A DNA stretch of 64,000 nucleotides from Ottowia flava. GTDB lineage: Bacteria > Pseudomonadota > Gammaproteobacteria > Burkholderiales > Burkholderiaceae_C. The notes under the pieces are model-generated. The model saw only the letters and a list, made by a program, of their open reading frames with translations. It ran no database searches and was not told the DNA's origin. The stretch is from contig NZ_JBHUEJ010000016.1 in NCBI RefSeq assembly GCF_042680565.1, positions 124,001 through 188,000 of the forward strand, written 5' to 3'. Shown here one piece after another: positions 25,505 to 33,482 of this stretch. The stretch's first letter is position 1. Every line of letters starts with the position of its first letter. The translations under genes and the position numbers were made by a program.

Positions 25505-27016
25505 GTGATCCGTTCCGACGCTGCAACGCGGCGCTTGGTGGCATGGTTGCTGGCCTTTGTTGGCGCATGGACGGCGCTATCGGTTTGGCTGTACCCCACG
25601 CCGCCCATTGACAACGTTGAGCAACTGGTCTGGCGCGAAGCCCTTGCGTGGGGTTACTACAAGCACCCGCCTCTGCCCACCTGGCTGCTGGCCGCTGCCA
25701 GCCCTGCCTGGCCCGCAACACCGCTGCTGACGTACGCCCTGAGCGCTGGCTCTATGGTGCTCACGCTGTTGCTGTTCCACGCCACAGTGAGGCGTCTGCT
25801 GGGGCGTGGCGACGCCTTGCTGGCAGTGCTGGGGGCGCTGTGCCTGACGTACGCGACCGACCGCTTGCCGATCTACAACCACAACGTGGTGATGCTGCCC
25901 CTCATCGCCGGAACACTGTCCCTGTTGTGGCGCGTCACCGAACGCCCGAGAGTGCGCACCTGGGCCGCCATCGGCGTGCTGTTGGGCCTGGGCATGCTGG
26001 CCAAGTACCAGATGGCGCTGGTCGCCCTCTGCATGCTCGCGTGGTGGGTGCGCATTGGCGGCTGGCGCTCACCGGCGCATCGAAGAGGGTTGGCACTGGC
26101 GGTCTTCTTGGCCACCCTGGTCTTCGCACCGCACCTGCTGTGGCTGGCGCATGCAGACTGGGCGCCGCTCAGCTACGCCAGCGACAGCTCGCTCGGCGCG
26201 CATCTGCCCCTGGCTGACCGGCCTGCTCACGTGCTGCTCTGGGTGGCCGACTGGATGGGCAACCGCCTGGCGCCTGCGTGGGTACTGGTGTTCTCGGTCG
26301 CCGGTATGCTGGGTTGCTCGCGGGCCCGCGCGGTGCACCCGCCTGGCTCGGCGCCGGGGCGCTTGAAACGCGATTTCCTGCTGCTGGCTGGCTTTGGGCC
26401 CATGGCGATCATGGCGTCGCTCTGCCTGGCGGGCGGCATCTTCCTTCAGATGAAATGGAGCACCGCCTTCGCGCTGTGGACATTGCCCGCCGTGCTGGTC
26501 CTTTTGCCACGGCGGTGGCGCCTGGGGGACGCGGCGCCGCCACCTGCGACCTGGTGGCTTTGGGTCGCCCTGCAGGCGGCACTGTTCTTTTACACGCTGA
26601 GGATGTCGGAGGTCAGTGCGCGCGGCCCCATGGACACTGGCGGCTGGAAGCAGCGCGACTTCGCGGTGCTGGCCCGCACGATCACGGGCGAGACGGACAG
26701 AGTCGACCTCATCAACGGACCTTATGGCATGGCCGGCATGCTCGCGCGCCACCTGCCGGGCCGGCCACGTGTGCTGATCGACGGCCAACTGGCGCGCAGT
26801 CCCTGGCTCAGCGCGATCGATCTGGAGAAGGGGCGCATCATCAGCGTCTGGCCGACCTGCCATCCCCCGGCCGAAGCGAGCGCCTTGGCACCGGGCTGGG
26901 CTTGGTGGCCCCATCCGGCGCCGCCCCCATTGGACCCGCGCTACCGCGCGGCTGAAGACCGGTTGCGCCGCGCCGCGCAGCACAGCGGCGGGACTGCGGT
27001 GGTGGCATGTCCATGA
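25505..27016 (+). CDS. Glycosyltransferase family 39 (ArnT/FlmK-like) integral membrane protein
   Basis: 503-residue GT-C type transferase that moves a sugar from a polyprenyl-phosphate donor to a periplasmic acceptor. The first periplasmic loop carries the acidic motif DNVEQ (D36, E39) followed by WGYYKHPPLPTW, the family's catalytic region, then about ten hydrophobic helices and a C-terminal periplasmic domain. The start is GTG at 25505 with AAGGA upstream. Its stop overlaps the start of a ChbG/YdjC deacetylase gene by ten bases. A GtrA flippase and a GT2 transferase are encoded convergently, so the set forms a complete polyprenyl-linked sugar-transfer module. Confidence 0.85.
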   Translation: MIRSDAATRRLVAWLLAFVGAWTALSVWLYPTPPIDNVEQLVWREALAWGYYKHPPLPTWLLAAASPAWPATPLLTYALSAGSMVLTLLLFHATVRRLLGRGDALLAVLGALCLTYATDRLPIYNHNVVMLPLIAGTLSLLWRVTERPRVRTWAAIGVLLGLGMLAKYQMALVALCMLAWWVRIGGWRSPAHRRGLALAVFLATLVFAPHLLWLAHADWAPLSYASDSSLGAHLPLADRPAHVLLWVADWMGNRLAPAWVLVFSVAGMLGCSRARAVHPPGSAPGRLKRDFLLLAGFGPMAIMASLCLAGGIFLQMKWSTAFALWTLPAVLVLLPRRWRLGDAAPPPATWWLWVALQAALFFYTLRMSEVSARGPMDTGGWKQRDFAVLARTITGETDRVDLINGPYGMAGMLARHLPGRPRVLIDGQLARSPWLSAIDLEKGRIISVWPTCHPPAEASALAPGWAWWPHPAPPPLDPRYRAAEDRLRRAAQHSGGTAVVACP

Positions 27017-27861
27017 CCGCCTGCACGCTCAAACCACTGGTGCTGTGCGCTGACGACTACGCGCAAAGCGCCGGCATCAGCGCGGCCATTCGCCGCCTGG
27101 CTGGCATGGGGCGGTTGACGGCGACCAGCGCCATGGTGCTGTCTCCGCGCTGGCCGCAGGACGCGGCCGCGCTGGCCCCGCTGCGTGGCCACATCGACGT
27201 CGGCCTGCACCTCGACTGGACCAGCCCGTTTGCGCAGGCCCGCGGCCACGGCATGGGTTTGCAGCAGGCCATGCGGCGCGCATTGATCGGCGGCTTTGAC
27301 CGCACCGCCGCGCGCGCCGAAATCGAGCGCCAGCTCGACGCCTTCGAAGCCGCCTGGGGCGCGCCACCCGACCACGTGGACGGTCACCAGCATGTGCAGC
27401 AATTCGCCGGCATCCGCCAAGCGCTGGTCGACAGCCTGCGTCAACGCTACGGCGGCCAGGCACGGCCGCCATGGCTGCGCCTGTCGTGCGCGCCCGCGGG
27501 CCAGCGCGACCTGAAAGCGCGCATCATCGGCGCGCTCGGCGGCAACTCTCTCAAAAAGCTAGCTGCTCGCGTAGATCTGCCTACCGCTACAGCCCTGTCC
27601 GGCATCTACAACTTCGAAGGCAGTACCGATGCATACGCCGCGCACATGGCGCGCTGGCTGGCCGGCAGCGCCGCCGGCACCGTGCTGATGTGCCACCCGG
27701 GCGATGCGCAGGCGTCGGGCACTGCCGAACCCGATGACCCGATCGCCCTCGCCCGCAAGCGCGAAGCGCAATTTCTGGCCAGCGAGCGCTTTGCCGCGCA
27801 GCTCGCCCAGCACCGCATCCAATTGGTCAGGGGCAGCACGCTCTTCTCGGGCACGACCTGA
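27007..27861 (+). CDS. ChbG/YdjC (HpnK/NaxD-like) carbohydrate deacetylase
   Basis: 284-residue metal-dependent deacetylase of the YdjC superfamily. Metal-site motifs are CADDYA (residues 14-19), HVDGHQHVQ (about 123-131) and CHPGD (about 229-233), with a GLHLDW segment between. Members deacetylate diacetylchitobiose, hopanoid-linked GlcNAc or, as NaxD, undecaprenyl-phosphate-GalNAc. The overlap with a GT39 gene and the nearby GT2 and GtrA genes favour the NaxD-like role. Residues ~181-198 (SLKKLAARVDLPTATALS) are encoded by an embedded, in-frame copy of the dispersed repeat. An alternative ATG lies two codons downstream. Confidence 0.85.
   Translation: MSMTACTLKPLVLCADDYAQSAGISAAIRRLAGMGRLTATSAMVLSPRWPQDAAALAPLRGHIDVGLHLDWTSPFAQARGHGMGLQQAMRRALIGGFDRTAARAEIERQLDAFEAAWGAPPDHVDGHQHVQQFAGIRQALVDSLRQRYGGQARPPWLRLSCAPAGQRDLKARIIGALGGNSLKKLAARVDLPTATALSGIYNFEGSTDAYAAHMARWLAGSAAGTVLMCHPGDAQASGTAEPDDPIALARKREAQFLASERFAAQLAQHRIQLVRGSTLFSGTT
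27548..27600 (+). repeat. Dispersed repeat, copy 7, embedded in the deacetylase gene
   Basis: Forward copy (CTAGCTGCTCGCGTAGATCT, then CTACCGCTACAGCC) read in frame inside the ChbG/YdjC gene. It is more diverged than the intergenic copies. Confidence 0.6.
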
Positions 27862-28054
27862 AGCGCCGCATGAACGGCCGTGCGGCCTGGATCGCCGCGC
27901 CCTGGTTCCTGCCGGCGGCTCGCGACCACGCCGGCCTGTGGAGCTACCTGTTTGGCCGCTGACCGGGCCGCGCTGCGCACCGGAAACGCTCGCTGGCACC
28001 TATAGCCGCAGGGACTGGCGCCCCGAGTACGACCGGCGCTGGACGATCCGGCGG
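27862..28054. other. Gap between convergent deacetylase and gtrA
   Basis: 193 bp without a recognised gene. A plus-strand frame of 30 codons (27870-27962; MNGRAAWIAAPWFLPAARDH...) has natural-looking composition and could be a gene remnant or a tiny ORF, but nothing more can be said. No clear terminator hairpin was found. Confidence 0.4.
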
Positions 28055-28429
28055 TCAGCGCCGGAAAGCCCAGAAGCGGCTGAGCAGGAACGTCTGCCCG
28101 GCTGCCACCAGCAGCCCCGCGACGAGCGCCGGCCATGACGAACAGCCGAGGCCGCGCAGCAGCAGCACAAACACCAGCTCGTTGGTCGCAAACCCCAGCA
28201 ACGCGGTCGCGGCAAAGCGCCCCAGGCTTTGCCGCACGCCAGTGCCGGCATCGCGAAAGCTGAGCCAGCGGTGCCCGACGAAGCTGACCACGAACGCGAC
28301 GCCAAAGCCCGCGGCGTTGGCCAGTTCAGGCCAGGCACCCGGCTGTACCAACCCGAACACCAACGCATGCGTCAGCGCTGCCGTTGCGCCCACCACACCA
28401 AACCAGAAGCCCGTGCGCAGCGCGCTCAC
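28055..28429 (-). CDS. GtrA-family flippase-like membrane protein
   Basis: 124-residue protein with four helices, the standard GtrA size. Conserved segments are GVVGATAALTHALVFGLV, the FVVSFVGHRWLSFRD turn and the closing QTFLLSRFWAFRR. GtrA proteins are thought to translocate polyprenyl-phosphate-linked sugars across the inner membrane. Its start overlaps the stop of the upstream GT2 gene (ATGA), so the two are translated together, the usual gtrA-gtrB pairing. It faces a GT39 transferase and a deacetylase encoded convergently. Confidence 0.87.
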   Translation of the reverse strand: MSALRTGFWFGVVGATAALTHALVFGLVQPGAWPELANAAGFGVAFVVSFVGHRWLSFRDAGTGVRQSLGRFAATALLGFATNELVFVLLLRGLGCSSWPALVAGLLVAAGQTFLLSRFWAFRR

Positions 28430-29418
28430 CGCCGGGCGCCTTCGCTCGCGGCGTCTGGGACGTCGGGCAGGCCATGCCCGGTCTGCCGCGCCACCAGGTA
28501 CAGCGGGCGCCGTTTGACCTCGTCGTAGATACGCGCGACGTACTCGGACAGCAGGCCAATGGACATCAGTTGCACGCCGGCCAGGAACATCATGCCAGCC
28601 ACGATGGTGGCGTAGCCAGGCACGTCGATGCCCAGAAAGTGGTATTCAAAAACGACCCAGCTACCGTAAAACAAGGCCGCCAGCGACAACAGGATGCCCC
28701 CCACGCCCATCAGACGCAGCGGCGTGGCCGAAAACGCCAGCAGGCCGGTCGCACCCAGGCCAAACGCGCCCCGCAGGCCAAAGCGCGTTTCACCGGCCAG
28801 GCGCGGCAGCGGCTCGTAGTCCAACGCCAGGCTGCGAAAGCCGACCCAGGCGTATAGGCCCTTCATGAAACGGTGGCGCTCGGGCATCAGGCGCAGCGCC
28901 TGCACCACCCGCGCATCCAGCAGCCGGAAGTCGCCCGCGTTGGGCGGCACCTTCACGCGCGCCTGCCAGTTCACCAGGCCATAGAACAGGCGCGTCAGCC
29001 GGCGTTGCAGGACAGACTGGTCGGTGCGGGTGCGGCGCACGGTGTAGACCACGTCAAAGCCCCGCGTCCACGCCGCCAGCATGTCGGCCAGCAGGGCCGT
29101 AGGGTGCTGGCCATCCGCATCCATGATGAAGACCGCGTCGCCGCGCGCATGGTCCAGGCCGGCCGACAGCGCCGCCTCCTTGCCGAAGTTGCGTGACAGG
29201 TCGATCAACACCAGTTGCGGGTGCTGCAGGCACAGCTGGGCCGCAACCGCCCACGTGTCGTCGCGGCTGCCGTCGTTGACCAGGATCAGCTCCACGTGCG
29301 GCGACAGCCGCGCCAGAGCGGCCAGCACCTCGGGTACGACACGCGGCAGATTGGTCGCCTCGTTGTAGGCCGGCAGGATGCAGGACAGACGGGGAGCAGC
29401 GGTGGCGCGGTCGATCAT
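28426..29418 (-). CDS. Family 2 glycosyltransferase, GtrB/FlmF2-like polyprenyl-phosphate sugar transferase
   Basis: 330-residue enzyme that loads a sugar onto undecaprenyl phosphate. The GT-A fold shows LSCILPAYNE (residues 11-20), LILVNDGSRDDT (45-56) and the DAD metal motif at 100-102 (FIMDADGQHP), followed by RFMKGLYAWVGF, and two C-terminal membrane helices typical of GtrB/ArnC/DPM1-like proteins. Start chosen at ATG 29418 (MIDRA); an alternative MMRA lies at 29430, and longer frames enter the argS promoter. It is coupled to gtrA. Confidence 0.88.
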   Translation of the reverse strand: MIDRATAAPRLSCILPAYNEATNLPRVVPEVLAALARLSPHVELILVNDGSRDDTWAVAAQLCLQHPQLVLIDLSRNFGKEAALSAGLDHARGDAVFIMDADGQHPTALLADMLAAWTRGFDVVYTVRRTRTDQSVLQRRLTRLFYGLVNWQARVKVPPNAGDFRLLDARVVQALRLMPERHRFMKGLYAWVGFRSLALDYEPLPRLAGETRFGLRGAFGLGATGLLAFSATPLRLMGVGGILLSLAALFYGSWVVFEYHFLGIDVPGYATIVAGMMFLAGVQLMSIGLLSEYVARIYDEVKRRPLYLVARQTGHGLPDVPDAASEGARR

Positions 29419-29502
29419 GGCGCGCATCATGCCGCCGAACCGTGGCGCGCGTACGGCACGACCCCGCCAGAATGCGGGCTGAGCGCATGGATAATTCACG
29501 CC

Positions 29503-31176
29503 ATGCCCTCCGTTAAGCAAGATTTGCTGGCCGCGTTGACCGGCGAGCTGGAAAAACTATCGCCCGGCGCTGGCGACAAAGCCGCGTTCGAATCGCCCAA
29601 GCAGGCCGCGCATGGCGACCTGGCCTGCACGGCCGCCATGCAGCTGGCCAAGCCGCTGAAGGCCAACCCGCGCGCGCTGGGTGAACAGCTCAAGACCGCG
29701 CTGGAAGCCGCGCCCGCGTTCCAGCACTGGGTCGACGCGATCGAGCTGGCCGGCCCCGGGTTTCTGAACATCCGCCTCAAGCCCGCCGCCAAGCAGCAGG
29801 TAGTGCGCGAAGTGCTACAACAAAAGGAGCTGTTCGCGCAGATTCCTGTAGGGCCAGACCGCGTTTTGGTTGAATTTGTCAGCGCCAACCCGACCGGGCC
29901 GCTGCACGTCGGCCACGGCCGCCAGGCGGCGCTGGGCGACGCGATCTGCAACCTGCTGGCCACGCAAGGCTGGCAGGTGCACCGCGAGTTCTATTACAAC
30001 GACGCCGGCGTGCAGATCGAGACGCTGACCCAAAGCACGCAGCTGCGCGCCAAGGGCCTGAAACCGGGTGACGCCGGCTGGCCCGAAGCGGCCTACAACG
30101 GCGACTACATCCAGGACATCGCCAACGACTTTCTGGCCAAGAAAACGGTGAAGGCCGACGACCGCGAGTTCACGGCCAACGGCGACGTCGAGGACACCGA
30201 CAACATCCGCCAGTTCGCCGTCGCCTACCTGCGCAACGAGCAGGACAAGGACCTGCAGGCCTTCCGCCTGAAGTTCGACGAGTACTACCTGGAATCCAGC
30301 CTGTACACCAGCGGCCGCGTCGAGAACACCGTGCAGCGCCTGATCGCCAACGGCCACACCTACGAGCAGGACGGCGCGCTGTGGCTGAAGTCGACCGACT
30401 ACGGCGACGACAAGGACCGCGTGATGCGCAAGCAGGGCGGCGGCTACACCTACTTCGTGCCGGATGTGGCCTACCACATCAGCAAGTGGGAACGCGGTTA
30501 CCCGAAGGTCATCAACATCCAGGGCACCGACCACCACGGCACCATCGCCCGCGTGCGCGCCGGCCTGCAGGCGGCCGATGTCGGCATCCCGCAGGGCTAC
30601 CCCGACTACGTGCTGCACACCATGGTGCGCGTGGTGCGTGGCGGTGAAGAGGTCAAGATCAGCAAGCGCGCTGGCAGCTACGTGACCCTGCGCGACCTGA
30701 TCGAATGGACCAGCGCCGACGCCGTGCGCTTCTTCCTGCTGAGCCGCAAGCCCGACACCGAATACACCTTCGACGTGGACCTGGCGGTTCAGAAAAACAA
30801 CGACAACCCTGTGTACTACGTGCAGTACGCGCACGCGCGCATCTGCTCGGTGCTGGAAGCTTGGGGCGGGGAGGTGGCCTCGCTGGTGGACGTTGACCTC
30901 AGCCCACTGGACAGCCCGGCCGCGCAGGCGCTGATGCTCCAGCTGGCCAAGTACCCCGACATGCTGGCCGCCGCGGCGCAGGATTTTGCGCCACACGATG
31001 TCACCTTCTACCTGCGCGATCTGGCCGCGAGCTACCACAGCTACTACGACGCCGAGCGCATCCTGGTGGACGACGAGCCGGTCAAACTGGCCCGCCTGGC
31101 GCTGGTCGCCGCCACCGCGCAGGTATTGCACAATGGCCTGTTGGTGCTCGGCGTGTCCGCGCCGACCAAGATGTAA
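29503..31176 (+). CDS. argS: Arginyl-tRNA synthetase
   Basis: 557-residue class I aminoacyl-tRNA synthetase. The N-terminal Add1 domain is followed by VEFVSANPTGPLHVGHGR, where HVGH (about 135-138) is the HIGH motif, and by KISKRAGSYV (about 385) in place of KMSKS; the C-terminal DALR anticodon-binding domain closes with HNGLLVLGVSAPTKM. Residues ~104-123, in the linker just before the catalytic domain, are encoded by an in-frame copy of the dispersed repeat (QQKELFAQIPVGPDRVL). It is the first gene of a run with a SPOR protein and dsbA. Confidence 0.96.
   Translation: MPSVKQDLLAALTGELEKLSPGAGDKAAFESPKQAAHGDLACTAAMQLAKPLKANPRALGEQLKTALEAAPAFQHWVDAIELAGPGFLNIRLKPAAKQQVVREVLQQKELFAQIPVGPDRVLVEFVSANPTGPLHVGHGRQAALGDAICNLLATQGWQVHREFYYNDAGVQIETLTQSTQLRAKGLKPGDAGWPEAAYNGDYIQDIANDFLAKKTVKADDREFTANGDVEDTDNIRQFAVAYLRNEQDKDLQAFRLKFDEYYLESSLYTSGRVENTVQRLIANGHTYEQDGALWLKSTDYGDDKDRVMRKQGGGYTYFVPDVAYHISKWERGYPKVINIQGTDHHGTIARVRAGLQAADVGIPQGYPDYVLHTMVRVVRGGEEVKISKRAGSYVTLRDLIEWTSADAVRFFLLSRKPDTEYTFDVDLAVQKNNDNPVYYVQYAHARICSVLEAWGGEVASLVDVDLSPLDSPAAQALMLQLAKYPDMLAAAAQDFAPHDVTFYLRDLAASYHSYYDAERILVDDEPVKLARLALVAATAQVLHNGLLVLGVSAPTKM
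29813..29874 (+). repeat. Dispersed repeat, copy 8, embedded in argS
   Basis: Forward copy (AGGAGCTGTTCGCGCAGATT, then CCTGTAGGGCCAGACCGCGT) forming an in-frame part of argS. It begins with GCTACAA, like the GCTATCA start of intergenic copies. Confidence 0.65.
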
Positions 31177-31181
31177 GCGTT

Positions 31182-31970
31182 ATGTCCACCATGATGAATT
31201 CGAAGCAACGCGGCGGCACCTTTCTGGGCGTGATCCTGGGCATGATGGTCGGCTTGGCGGCCGCGCTGGCCGTGGCCATCTACGTGGCCAAGGTGCCTAT
31301 CCCGTTCGTCAACAAGAACACCTCACGCACCAGTGGCCAGGACGCCGCCGAAGCCGAGAAGAACCGCGACTGGGACCCCAACAGCCCGCTGCGCAACCGC
31401 AACGGCGCGCGCCCGGCCAGCCCCAGCGCTGCCGGCACGGTAGCCCCGGCGCCCGAACCCGCCCCGGTCCCCACGCCGGCTGAGGTGGCGCGTCCGTCGA
31501 CCCGCCCGATCCCGCCGCCTGCCGAAGTAACGCCGCCCAGCCGCACCGCCGCCGCTTCGGCCGCGCGCGCCGCCAGCAAGCCCGACACTGCGACTGCAGC
31601 CACCAAGCCCCCCGCGGAAACCACGGCACGCACGCCGCCGCCCAAGCCGTCTTCCTCGTCCGATCCGCTGGGCGACTTGGCGGCTGCACGCGCCGGCTCG
31701 TCGACCACGGCTGCGCCCAGTGCCGCGGCCGATCCGTTCACCTATTTCGTGCAAGCCGGGGCGTTCCGCACTTCGGACGACGCCGACGCCCAGCGCGCGC
31801 GGCTGTCGCTGATGGGCGTGGAAGCGCGTGTGACCGAGCGCGAACAGGCCGGCCGCACCGTGTATCGCGTGCGCGTCGGCCCCTTCCAGAACAAGGACGC
31901 CGCCGACCGCGTGAAAGGCCGGCTGGACGGCAACGGCTTTGATTCCGCCCTGGTGCGGGTGCAGCGTTAA
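31182..31970 (+). CDS. SPOR-domain protein (FtsN/DedD-like)
   Basis: 262-residue protein with a short cytoplasmic tail, one membrane helix (GVILGMMVGLAAALAVAIYV), a long Pro/Ala-rich periplasmic linker (about residues 45-185) and a C-terminal SPOR domain (FTYFVQAGAFRTSDDADAQR to the end) that binds denuded peptidoglycan at division sites. This FtsN-like layout and its place between argS and dsbA are standard in Burkholderiales. Start five bases after the argS stop. Function: septal peptidoglycan remodelling or division (by family). Confidence 0.88.
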   Translation: MSTMMNSKQRGGTFLGVILGMMVGLAAALAVAIYVAKVPIPFVNKNTSRTSGQDAAEAEKNRDWDPNSPLRNRNGARPASPSAAGTVAPAPEPAPVPTPAEVARPSTRPIPPPAEVTPPSRTAAASAARAASKPDTATAATKPPAETTARTPPPKPSSSSDPLGDLAAARAGSSTTAAPSAAADPFTYFVQAGAFRTSDDADAQRARLSLMGVEARVTEREQAGRTVYRVRVGPFQNKDAADRVKGRLDGNGFDSALVRVQR

Positions 31971-32063
31971 TCCGTCACATGGGTTGATGGAAACCTGAGC
32001 GCAGCGGAACTTCGCGGGCGTGGGTTCACTCCATAGCTCGCTACCCCTGAATTGGAGAACAAG

Positions 32064-32702
32064 ATGAAACGTCGCGAATTCGCCCTTGGCGCCACCGTCG
32101 CTGCCCTGCCGGGCCTGCTGGCACTGCCCGCCCACGCCCAGTCCAAGTCGGACAAGGGTTACCTGGACGTCAAGCCGCGCGCGCCCGTGGCAGCGCCGGC
32201 CGGTCAGATCGAAGTGGTGGAGTTCTTCTCGTACGGCTGCGTGCACTGCATGAACTTCGACCCGATGTTCCAGGCCTGGAAGAAGGGCGCGGCCAAGGAC
32301 GTCGTGGTGCGCCTGGAGCACGTGGGCTTCAGCCCCAGCTTTGAGCCGCTGCAGCGCATCTTTTATGGCCTGGAAGCGGTTGGCAAGGTCGACGCCCTGC
32401 ACGCCAAGGTGTTCGAGGCGCTGCAAAAGCAGCGCGTGCGCCTGGACAAGCCCGACGTGCTGTTCCCGTGGGTAGCCGAGCAGGGCGTGGACCGCGCCAA
32501 GTTCGAAGCCGCCTACAAGTCGTTTGGCGTGGCCACCAAGATTCGCCAGGCGGGCCAGCTGCAGGAGGCCTACAAGGTCGAAGGCACGCCCGCACTCGGC
32601 ATTGCCGGCCGCTACTACACCGATGGTTCGCTGGGTGGTGGCTTCGAGCGCATGATGCAGGTGACCAACAACCTGATCGCGCAGGAACGCAAGGGCGCCT
32701 GA
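32064..32702 (+). CDS. dsbA: Thiol:disulfide interchange protein DsbA
   Basis: 212-residue periplasmic disulfide oxidase. The signal peptide MKRREFALGATVAALPGLLALPAHA is followed by the DsbA thioredoxin fold; the active site is SYGCVHCMNF with CVHC at residues 59-62 (instead of the enterobacterial CPHC), and the cis-Pro loop is VEGTPALGI. GGAG precedes the ATG at 32064. Oxidises cysteines of exported proteins with DsbB. An intrinsic terminator follows immediately. Confidence 0.95.
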   Translation: MKRREFALGATVAALPGLLALPAHAQSKSDKGYLDVKPRAPVAAPAGQIEVVEFFSYGCVHCMNFDPMFQAWKKGAAKDVVVRLEHVGFSPSFEPLQRIFYGLEAVGKVDALHAKVFEALQKQRVRLDKPDVLFPWVAEQGVDRAKFEAAYKSFGVATKIRQAGQLQEAYKVEGTPALGIAGRYYTDGSLGGGFERMMQVTNNLIAQERKGA

Positions 32703-32724
32703 TCGCCTGACGCACATCCCGAGA

Positions 32725-32746
32725 GCCCGCGCCAGCGGGCTTTTTT
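32725..32746 (+). terminator. Intrinsic terminator of dsbA
   Basis: Perfect stem GCCCGC-GCCA-GCGGGC followed by six T, 22 bp after the dsbA stop. Confidence 0.9.
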
Positions 32747-32786
32747 CATGGGGCGTCGCCCGGCGTGCACGCCCTCAGCGCGTACA

Positions 32787-33482
32787 ATGAATCGACTGAG
32801 CAAAGCAAAAACCGTGCCCCAAATTTCCCATCTCCTGCGCCGAATGGTCGGTGGCGTCGCAGCAGGTCTGCTGGCGCTGGCGCTCACCCCCCTCGCCCAT
32901 GCGGAACGCGCCGACCGCGACAAACCCATGAACATCGAGGCGGACACCGGCCGCTACGAAGACCAGTCCCAGGTCACCACGTTCACGGGACGCGTGGTGG
33001 TGACCAAGGGCACCATCGTCATGCGTGGTGCCCGCCTTGAAGTGCGGCAGGACGCCGCCGGCAACCAGTCCGGCACGATGTTTGCCGAACCCGGCAAGCG
33101 CGCGTTCTTTCGCCAGAAGCGCGAAGGCGTGGACGAATACATCGAAGGCGAAGGCGAAACCATCGAATACGACGGCAAGAGCGACATCGTGCGCTTCGTG
33201 CGCCGCGCCGAAATGCGGCGCCTGGCCGGCGCCACGGTGCAGGACGAGGTCATGGGCAGCCTGATCGTCTACAACAACGTGACCGAGGTCTACACCGTCG
33301 ATGCCGGTGCGCGCGCTTCTGGCGCCCCCTCGGCCGCGCCGGGCGGCCGCGTGCGGGCGATCCTGGCGCCGCGCAACAGTGGGGCCGGGGCCGCCCCCGC
33401 TGCCACGGCGCCGGCCGCTGGCGCCAGTGCGCCGCTGCGTTCTTCCACCACCTTGCCGCCCGCTTCGGGAACGCCGCGGTGA
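32787..33482 (+). CDS. lptA: Lipopolysaccharide transport periplasmic protein LptA
   Basis: 231-residue periplasmic bridge protein of the Lpt machine. A signal peptide (VGGVAAGLLALALTPLAHA) precedes the OstA fold: ADRDKPMNIEADTGRYEDQS, TTFTGRVVVTKGTIVMRGAR and EGEGETIEYDGKSDIVRF are the repeated beta-strand modules, and the closing ~55 residues are an Ala/Pro-rich tail. The start at 32787 is chosen because it is the first ATG after the dsbA terminator that yields the signal peptide. It is coupled to lptB by a GTGA overlap. LptC, usually just upstream, is not there. Confidence 0.93.
   Translation: MNRLSKAKTVPQISHLLRRMVGGVAAGLLALALTPLAHAERADRDKPMNIEADTGRYEDQSQVTTFTGRVVVTKGTIVMRGARLEVRQDAAGNQSGTMFAEPGKRAFFRQKREGVDEYIEGEGETIEYDGKSDIVRFVRRAEMRRLAGATVQDEVMGSLIVYNNVTEVYTVDAGARASGAPSAAPGGRVRAILAPRNSGAGAAPAATAPAAGASAPLRSSTTLPPASGTPR

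Noticed and set aside
27870..27962. 30-codon frame after the deacetylase gene
   Set aside because: Too short and without a ribosome site or homologue to support a gene call.
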